From NCBI GenBank assembly GCA_900318795.1, contig ONLU01000024.1:1-50275 (forward strand): a stretch of DNA of 50,275 nucleotides. The letters are read 5' to 3'. The notes beneath the pieces are model-generated. The model was not told the origin of the DNA, searched no databases, and worked only from the letters and a program-made list of their open reading frames with translations. Made by a program: the position numbers and the translations under genes. This DNA is from an uncultured Prevotellaceae bacterium. GTDB taxonomy: Bacteria; Bacteroidota; Bacteroidia; Bacteroidales; Bacteroidaceae. Positions 44,006 to 50,275 of the stretch are shown here, in pieces. The stretch's first letter is position 1; the number at the start of each line of letters is the position of its first letter.

Positions 44006-45616
44006 ATGATGAAGAGAAAACCTACGGTTATCAGTTGTGCTATAAAGAATTTCCTGCTTGCCATGATGCTGTCGATCCTGGTCGGTCAGTTGAATATCAC
44101 TATAGACAGCGCCATTGTGAGTAATTTCATATCTACGGATGCCATGGCTGCCGTTAATCTGTGTATGCCTGTCAACCTTATCGTGTCAGCCCTCACCACG
44201 CTGCTTGGTATCGGCGCCACGATCATCGGTGCGCAAGCCATTGGCCGTCGTGACACTGATGCCGTCAGTGCCCATTTCTCCATTGCCTTGCAGAGCATTG
44301 CCGTAGTAGGTGTGATAGTCGGTATTTGCAGCTATTTCTATGTTGATGACGTCGTACGGATAGTGTGCGACGATCCGGGGCTGTCGGTCTATGTCCGCGA
44401 CTATCTCATCGTTTACCTGACATTCTCGGTCTTTGTCATTCTCAATATGACGGTTGACGAGATGGTGTGCGTCGACGGCCGTCCGAAGAAGGCTGCCCAG
44501 GCGGTTATGCTCAGTGCGGCGGTGAACCTCGTCATGGACGTCGTGCTGATAAAGTTTGTCGGACTGGGCATGGCTGGTGCTGCCGGAGCAACAATCCTGT
44601 CGACTATTGTTGCCACGCTATACCTGTCTTCGCATCTGTGGTACAAGGGCTGTTCATTCCGGTTGAAGCTGTTTCACAGCCATTATCTGCGCTATCTTTG
44701 GCAAAATGTGTCTAATGGCATACCGATGATGCTGATGAATCTGCTGTTTTCCGCGCTGCTGACATTGCTCAACATCCTTGTGCTGCGCTATCTGGGCGTT
44801 AGCGGTGCTTACTCGATGTCAGTATGTATGATGATTCTTGTCGTTGTCATCATGGTGATGGGTAGCTTGGCTTCCACGTTGTTGTCTGTCGGTGGCGTGT
44901 TGAAGGGACAGCGGGACTTTCACGGCATGGTCATACTTGCGAAGCGCTGTTTTGCCATTGTCGCTGTCGGCACGCTGTTGGCGACCGTCCTGATAGAGGC
45001 TGTTCCCGAGGCGGTGTGCCAGCTGTTCGGGGCAAGGGACGCCCACCAGATCAGTGAGACGTCAGAGGCGCTCCGCATCGTGGTGCTGATGTTCCTCCCG
45101 TTTGGCCTCATTGTGATGCTGTGCCACTTCTTCCAACTCCTTGGCAAGCTGGTCCTTCCGCCGGTCATTATGTCGTTGCTCCCCGTTGCCCTCTTCGCCG
45201 GAATACATTTCTTTGCTAACTATATAGCCCCCGCAGCATTGTGGTGGGCATTCCCCGTTGCTTCCCTGGCAGTATTCGTCATCAGCGGTGTACTGTTCTT
45301 TGTTATGCGCGGAAGCATTCCGCGCAGTGAGCGTATCATCGATTTCAGTGTCACCAATGGCAAGGAAGAGAGAGGGCAGGCAGTCGCCTGCGTCATGGGA
45401 CTGCTCGACACTGGCGAGAACGGCCGTTTTGCTGAAATGCTACAGCAACTACTGGAGCTGATAGCCGATGACAAAGTGGTCGACATCCTTGTTGACAAGG
45501 AAAAAGAGACTCCGGAGATATGCGTGAAATGGGACGGAGCAGAAATCGGAGCATTACCGTTTGAAAACGCAGAAAAAACCTATATGTATAATCAGAATAT
45601 AGTATATTTAAAATAA
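44006..45616 (+). CDS. MATE family efflux transporter with C-terminal cytoplasmic extension
   Basis: 536 aa. Twelve hydrophobic helices in two halves with MATE signatures: LNITIDSAIVSNFISTDAMA, INLCMP-type helix 2 (AAVNLCMPVNLIVSALTTLL) and TIIGAQAIGRRD. About 100 residues after the last helix (from RSERIIDFSVTNG to the end) are soluble and unusual for MATE proteins. MATE transporters extrude small molecules in exchange for H+ or Na+. The stop codon overlaps the start of the peptide synthetase (TAATG), so product export or self-protection is the likely role. The gene has its own strong promoter. Confidence 0.85.
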   Translation: MMKRKPTVISCAIKNFLLAMMLSILVGQLNITIDSAIVSNFISTDAMAAVNLCMPVNLIVSALTTLLGIGATIIGAQAIGRRDTDAVSAHFSIALQSIAVVGVIVGICSYFYVDDVVRIVCDDPGLSVYVRDYLIVYLTFSVFVILNMTVDEMVCVDGRPKKAAQAVMLSAAVNLVMDVVLIKFVGLGMAGAAGATILSTIVATLYLSSHLWYKGCSFRLKLFHSHYLRYLWQNVSNGIPMMLMNLLFSALLTLLNILVLRYLGVSGAYSMSVCMMILVVVIMVMGSLASTLLSVGGVLKGQRDFHGMVILAKRCFAIVAVGTLLATVLIEAVPEAVCQLFGARDAHQISETSEALRIVVLMFLPFGLIVMLCHFFQLLGKLVLPPVIMSLLPVALFAGIHFFANYIAPAALWWAFPVASLAVFVISGVLFFVMRGSIPRSERIIDFSVTNGKEERGQAVACVMGLLDTGENGRFAEMLQQLLELIADDKVVDILVDKEKETPEICVKWDGAEIGALPFENAEKTYMYNQNIVYLK

Positions 45617-48600
45617 TGAAAAAGATATACCCTTTACTTCAGTCACAGGCAGGAATCTTTATTGAGTGGATTGCCGAACCTTCAATGACAAAATACAATC
45701 TGCCCAGTTATACGGTATTTCCGGGCAGTGAGTGTGCAGAGCAAGTCGCCGAGAATATCCGCAAGGTGCTGTTGCGTCATCCTGAGATGAATGCTCGTTT
45801 CGAGATGGTCGACGGCGAGCCGGTGCAATGGTGTGACAGCAGCCGTGAGCCTAACGTCGTCTTGCGTACGATGACCGAGAAGGAGGTAGAACCGCTTGTA
45901 AACGGAGCGTGGGTTCGTCCCTTTGACCTCCTTGGCAGTGAGCCGCTGTATAGGGTTCTGGTTGTACGTACGGAAGAGAACATACATTTGTTTTTCGACT
46001 TTCACCATATCATAGCAGACGGCTACACCGTTATGGCCAAGTTCCTGGGCGAGCTTTCTGCCATTTCCGAGGGTAGGGAACTGCCAGCAGTCAGCGACTA
46101 CACCTTCTTCCAGGCCGCCGAGGACGAGCAGCAGCAGTTTGGCACCGAGGCCTATGCCTCGGCAAAGTCGTACTTCGCCGAGCACCTTGCCGGCAGTGAG
46201 TTTGCCCGCATGGGTGATGCCGTAGACAATCCCTGGGGTGAGTATCTCACCGCCACGGCAGAGCTGCCCTCTTCCGCCGTTAACAGCTGGTGCAGGGAGC
46301 ATATCGTTTCCCAGCCATTGCTGTTCAATGCCGCCTTGGCGTTCGTGCTGTCACAGCTGCGCCGCGAGCAGAAGGTATGCTATTTCACGCTGCACCACGG
46401 CCGTAACGAGCGCCTCGCTGATGCCTGGGGCATGTTCGTGAAGTCCCTGCCCGTCTCCGTATCGATAGACTACAGCCAGAGCGTCCGCCAGTTCGTCAAG
46501 TCGCTCAGAAAGGAGTTAAGCCAGTCCACGAGGCTCTCCTCGGTATATCCGTTTACCCATTTGTGCCGCGACCTGCAGATGACGCCGGGCGTCTCGTTCA
46601 ACTACCTTGCCCATGCCGGCGAAGAGAGCCTGTCTTATGGCGGCCATGTCTACAGAGGCCGTCAGTTCCCCATGACCCTGGTTGACCGTGACCTCGAGGT
46701 GGAGGTTTACACGAGCGAAGCCTCTTTCGAGATACGCTGCCACGGCAGCTCGGCCCTCTTCAGCATGGAGCGCCTTCAGATGTACGCCACCGCCATTCAC
46801 GACTGTGTCTGCAACATGATGTCCGATGCCGACGCGCCTCTGTCTTCGCTCAGCATCGTCGGTTGCGAGGAGACATCGCGCATCATGGAGGTGTCAGCCG
46901 GAAAGCACCTTGACGTTGACGTCACGAAGACCTTCGTAGATGCCTTTGAGGAGCGTGCAGAGCAGTGTCCTGAGAATGTCAGCGTTGTCGACCGTGACGG
47001 TAGCCTGACCTACCGTGAGCTGAGCCAGTGGTCCAATGCCCTGGCACACCGCCTCATCAGCGAGGGCGTTGTCCCCGACAGCTTCGTGTGTGTCCTTCTG
47101 GAGCGCCGCAAGGAGTTCCCCTTGTCTGTCCTGGCCATCCATAAGGCCGGCGCAGCGTACACTCCCCTCGACTTCGAGTACCCTGCCGAGCGCCTGAACT
47201 ATATGATCTCCAACTCGGAGAGCCGCGTGCTGCTGACCACGCATGACGTCCTTGACCGGAAGAAGGCCGAGGGCGGCTTTGACACAGGAGATGCCACGGT
47301 GATATATCTTGACGACATGGACTTCACGTCCTCGGGGACAGACTGCTCCCCGGTCAACCTCACCTCTCCGGACCGTCTTGCGTATATGATATACACGTCC
47401 GGCTCCACCGGCAAGCCCAAGGGCGCAATGCTCCACCAGGCCGGCTTGTGGAACTTCATCAACGTCGTCATCGACATGGAGGGCCTGACCGCCGCCGACC
47501 GCATAGAGGGTCACCGTTCGTTCTCCTTCGACGCGCATATCGAGGACATGTATGCCATCCTGACGCTCGGCGGCTCGTTCCATATCATGCCTTCCGAGAT
47601 ACGCAAGGACCCTGCTGCCATGCGCGATTTCATCGTGAGCCACGGCATCACCGGCGGCGGCTACAGCACAGCGGTCGGTGCGCTGCTTGTAAACACCTAC
47701 CCGGACCTCCCCGTACGCTTCATCACCGCCGGCGGCGAGAAGCTTGAGGGCGTCTACAGCGACCATATAGAGATTATCAACGTCTACGGTCCCACCGAGT
47801 GCACCGACGACACCTCCTATTACAAGATTAAGCCCGGCGAGCGTATCAGCAACATCCCCATAGGCAAGTCCGTGGCCAATACGTGGAACTTCATCGTAGG
47901 CCCCAACGGGCAGCTCCTTCCCCTCGGTGCCGAGGGCGAGCTGTGCTTTGCGGGCATTCAGGTCGGCCGCGGCTACTGGCAGCTGCCCGAGCGTACCGCC
48001 CAGTCCTTTGTGGACTGTCCGTTTGTGACATCGGACGCGTGGGGCCGTCCCGTGCGTATGTACCATACCGGCGACCTTTGCCGCTGGAACAGTGACGGCG
48101 ACCTGGAGTATATCTCCCGTATCGACATGCAGGTGAAGCTTCGCGGCTTCCGCATAGAGCTCGGCGAAATCGAGTCGCACGCCATGCAGCTGGACGGGAT
48201 GCTTCAGGTGGCCGCCGAGGTGAAGAAGATCGGGGTGGGAGAGCATCTCTGTCTCTATTACTCATTGGCCGACGGTGCATCCCTTGACGAGGATACGATC
48301 CGCTCGCACATGAAGAACTCGTCCCTTGCCGACTATATGGTTCCTACGCTCTATGTCGAGATGGCCACCATGCCGCTGACTCCCAACGGCAAGATTAACC
48401 GCAAGGCGCTGCCGCTGCCGGCACTGACGAAGGAAGAGATTGTACTGGCTGAGACCGACGGTGAGAAGCAATTGTTCGGGCTTGTTGCCGAACTGCTCAA
48501 GACCGACCAGTTCGGCGTCAACACCAACCTCATCTCCGTAGGACTCACTTCCCTCACGGCGATGAAGTTGTCGGCCCGTCTGGCGTCAGAAGGCATCACC

Positions 48601-50275
48601 CTGTCAACGAAGCAGATACTGTCCACGCCGTTCATCCGCGAGCTGGCGAAGGTGGCAGTGACGGAAGCCGCCCCTGCCGTGCATGGCTACGAGAAGCGTG
48701 AGTACTATCCGATGACGGAGAGCGTGCGTGCGCTGTTCCTCGACTGGGAGGCGCAGCCGGAGGCCATACAGTATAATGTCCCGCGCGTATCCATACTACA
48801 CCATGTAGACGTAGCCCGTCTGCAGACGGCCCTCGTCGCAACCATCAATGCCCATCCCTTCCTGAAGATGCGTTTCGCAGAAAACGACGGCGAGATCATG
48901 ATGCAGCGCCGTGACGAGTCGGAGGTGAGTGTGCCAGTCATCGAGCTTGACCAATCCGCCGAACCGACGAAGGATTTCTTCCAGGGCAAGATTCGCCCCT
49001 TCGACCTTCTTCACGACGACCTCTACCGTATAGAGATATACCGTCACGCCGGTACGGCCTACCTCTTCACCGACTTCCACCATACCGTTCTTGACGGCAC
49101 GTCCTTGCAGATATTCCTTTCAGACGTTGCCAGGAGCTACAACGGTGAGTCCCTTGGCGACGAGCCGTTTACCGCCTTCGACCATGCCGTCGAGGAAGGC
49201 GACCTGACGTCAGAGGACAAGCTTGCCGCTGAAGATGCATACTTCGACAAGCTCTTCTCCGGCAAGGATGTGACCGTCTATCCGTATTCCGAGCTCTCCG
49301 ACCTGGAGCTGGAGAATCGGGGCACCGTCCCTGCCGGTTCAGCCGATGCCGTTCGTGAGATCGGCACGATGCGCCATGCCTTTGTGGATCTGGATGGTGA
49401 TGAGATACGTGAGTTCTGCCGCGTGCACGGTGTCACAGAGAGCAACTACTTCCTCACCACGACCATGATGGCCCTGAGCAGGCTGACAGGCCAGAAGAGC
49501 GTAATGCTCACTGCCAACACCAACGGGCGTTCCGCCGCACATCTGCAGCAGGCTGTAGGCATGTTCGTCACGTCGCTTCCTCTGGTGCTTGACGAGGTGG
49601 ATCCCTCTGCACCGCTGTCTGAAACAGTAAAGGCAGTGCAGCGTCAGACACAGGAGACGTATTCCCTGGACTATTATCCGTTCCTGCGCCTGGCGAACCG
49701 CTACGGCATGAGGTCTGAGATCGTCTTCCTCTACCAGGGCGGCATCAACGATGCCGAGCACACCCTCGGTGGCGAGAAGTACGACGGCTACATGCTCACG
49801 CTCGACAGTGCCAAGGACCCCCTGACCATAGAGCCCTTCCCCAATGACAAGGGTGGATATACCATGCTGCTGGAGTACGACGGCTCGCTATACAACAAGA
49901 CCGACATGACGCGTCTTGCCAAGGCCCTGACGACCTTTGCCGCGGAGGCTGTACGTCACAATGACGACATACGCGGCATCCCGCTGCTCTCTCAGGCGGA
50001 GGCCGTGGCCATGCTTTCTCTCTCCAAGGGCAGGGAGATGCCCGTTGTGGGCAACTCCACGTTCCCGTCGCTCTTCAGCGCTCAGGCCTCAAAGACGCCT
50101 CGGCACATTGCCGTGGTGGACGATACCGTGAGCTATACCTATTCCGAGGTGGGGAAGCGCAGCAATGCCTTCGCCCGCTATCTTGCCGGCAAGGGAGTCC
50201 GTGCAGGTGAGTTCGTATGCATCAGTATGCCGAACAGCGCTGACTTCGTTGTTTGTGCCATAGGCATAGAGAAAG
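45616..50275 (+). CDS. Non-ribosomal peptide synthetase, C-A-T-C-A(partial), runs off the window
   Basis: At least 1553 codons, open to the window edge from ATG 45616, which overlaps the MATE stop by one base. C1 is about residues 1-425, with HHIIADG (H130-G136). A1 is about 450-930, with YTSGSTGKPKG from Y593, NVYGPTEC, YHTGDL, LRGFRIELGEIE and NGKINRKALP. T1 has the phosphopantetheine serine S979 in GLTSLTAM. C2 is about 1020-1440, with HHTVLDG (H1155-G1161). A2 begins near 1455. An initial C domain implies a lipid starter or an upstream partner. No thioesterase or reductase is visible because the gene is cut. The region is more GC-rich than the rest of the window. Confidence 0.93.
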   Translation, partial: MKKIYPLLQSQAGIFIEWIAEPSMTKYNLPSYTVFPGSECAEQVAENIRKVLLRHPEMNARFEMVDGEPVQWCDSSREPNVVLRTMTEKEVEPLVNGAWVRPFDLLGSEPLYRVLVVRTEENIHLFFDFHHIIADGYTVMAKFLGELSAISEGRELPAVSDYTFFQAAEDEQQQFGTEAYASAKSYFAEHLAGSEFARMGDAVDNPWGEYLTATAELPSSAVNSWCREHIVSQPLLFNAALAFVLSQLRREQKVCYFTLHHGRNERLADAWGMFVKSLPVSVSIDYSQSVRQFVKSLRKELSQSTRLSSVYPFTHLCRDLQMTPGVSFNYLAHAGEESLSYGGHVYRGRQFPMTLVDRDLEVEVYTSEASFEIRCHGSSALFSMERLQMYATAIHDCVCNMMSDADAPLSSLSIVGCEETSRIMEVSAGKHLDVDVTKTFVDAFEERAEQCPENVSVVDRDGSLTYRELSQWSNALAHRLISEGVVPDSFVCVLLERRKEFPLSVLAIHKAGAAYTPLDFEYPAERLNYMISNSESRVLLTTHDVLDRKKAEGGFDTGDATVIYLDDMDFTSSGTDCSPVNLTSPDRLAYMIYTSGSTGKPKGAMLHQAGLWNFINVVIDMEGLTAADRIEGHRSFSFDAHIEDMYAILTLGGSFHIMPSEIRKDPAAMRDFIVSHGITGGGYSTAVGALLVNTYPDLPVRFITAGGEKLEGVYSDHIEIINVYGPTECTDDTSYYKIKPGERISNIPIGKSVANTWNFIVGPNGQLLPLGAEGELCFAGIQVGRGYWQLPERTAQSFVDCPFVTSDAWGRPVRMYHTGDLCRWNSDGDLEYISRIDMQVKLRGFRIELGEIESHAMQLDGMLQVAAEVKKIGVGEHLCLYYSLADGASLDEDTIRSHMKNSSLADYMVPTLYVEMATMPLTPNGKINRKALPLPALTKEEIVLAETDGEKQLFGLVAELLKTDQFGVNTNLISVGLTSLTAMKLSARLASEGITLSTKQILSTPFIRELAKVAVTEAAPAVHGYEKREYYPMTESVRALFLDWEAQPEAIQYNVPRVSILHHVDVARLQTALVATINAHPFLKMRFAENDGEIMMQRRDESEVSVPVIELDQSAEPTKDFFQGKIRPFDLLHDDLYRIEIYRHAGTAYLFTDFHHTVLDGTSLQIFLSDVARSYNGESLGDEPFTAFDHAVEEGDLTSEDKLAAEDAYFDKLFSGKDVTVYPYSELSDLELENRGTVPAGSADAVREIGTMRHAFVDLDGDEIREFCRVHGVTESNYFLTTTMMALSRLTGQKSVMLTANTNGRSAAHLQQAVGMFVTSLPLVLDEVDPSAPLSETVKAVQRQTQETYSLDYYPFLRLANRYGMRSEIVFLYQGGINDAEHTLGGEKYDGYMLTLDSAKDPLTIEPFPNDKGGYTMLLEYDGSLYNKTDMTRLAKALTTFAAEAVRHNDDIRGIPLLSQAEAVAMLSLSKGREMPVVGNSTFPSLFSAQASKTPRHIAVVDDTVSYTYSEVGKRSNAFARYLAGKGVRAGEFVCISMPNSADFVVCAIGIEK

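Noticed and set aside
46894-48246. 450-codon minus-strand ORF inside the peptide synthetase
   Set aside because: The plus strand carries continuous adenylation-domain motifs across the same bases. The antisense frame is open only because of high GC codon bias.

Overview
The window looks like a chromosomal segment of a Bacteroidales bacterium, most likely Prevotella or a close gut/rumen relative. Most transcription units are preceded by the Bacteroidetes -7 box TAnnTTTG, sometimes with a TTTG -33 box, and Shine-Dalgarno sequences are almost absent. The gene set also fits: pyrophosphate-dependent phosphofructokinase, DPP5-like S9 peptidase, C69 dipeptidase, periplasmic GH2 beta-galactosidase, OprO/P-like porin, golvesin-domain amidase and an Ala/Lys-tailed ribosomal protein S16. 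No rRNA, tRNA, CRISPR array, prophage or insertion sequence was seen.

Layout. 1-5135: the end of a histidine kinase, a response-regulator-like protein with an unrecognised output region, two tandem paralogues of unknown function, a PIF1/RecD-like helicase and a small winged-helix-like protein. 5220-8129: dnaB followed by small WYL-like, hypothetical and membrane proteins. 8230-12146: a sugar-nucleotide locus (galacturonokinase-like GHMP kinase, nucleotidyltransferase, UDP-glucuronate 4-epimerase) heavily invaded by heptanucleotide repeats. Two of its enzymes and a four-helix-bundle gene are broken, and a C-terminal gene remnant sits at its end. 12143-18147: four glycosyltransferases and a Wzx-like flippase around rpsP, a small surface-glycan set. 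18137-22315: porin and rlmD on the minus strand, then infC-rpmI-rplT ending in a strong terminator.

22405-34980: a minus-strand pair encoding a DPP5-like peptidase and an MFSD1-type transporter; a plus-strand periplasmic-TPR/SpoIIE phosphatase; and a six-gene minus-strand operon (small protein, acyltransferase, golvesin-nested amidase, small protein, YgiQ radical SAM, PP2C-like protein). 35203-43907: a co-directional series of PPi-PFK, GH25 lysozyme, GH2 beta-galactosidase, C69 dipeptidase and NhaD antiporter.

43949-50275 is the most unusual part. A well-formed promoter drives a MATE exporter whose stop overlaps the start of a very large non-ribosomal peptide synthetase ORF, open to the window edge, with domain order C-A-T-C-A(partial). 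The first adenylation domain has an unusually acidic hand-read specificity pocket, suggesting a basic amino acid. The window therefore holds the beginning of a peptide natural-product locus, which is uncommon in Bacteroidales.

All calls rest on reading the sequence and on family knowledge; no searches were run. Frameshifts could be real decay or assembly error, and this is stated where it matters.
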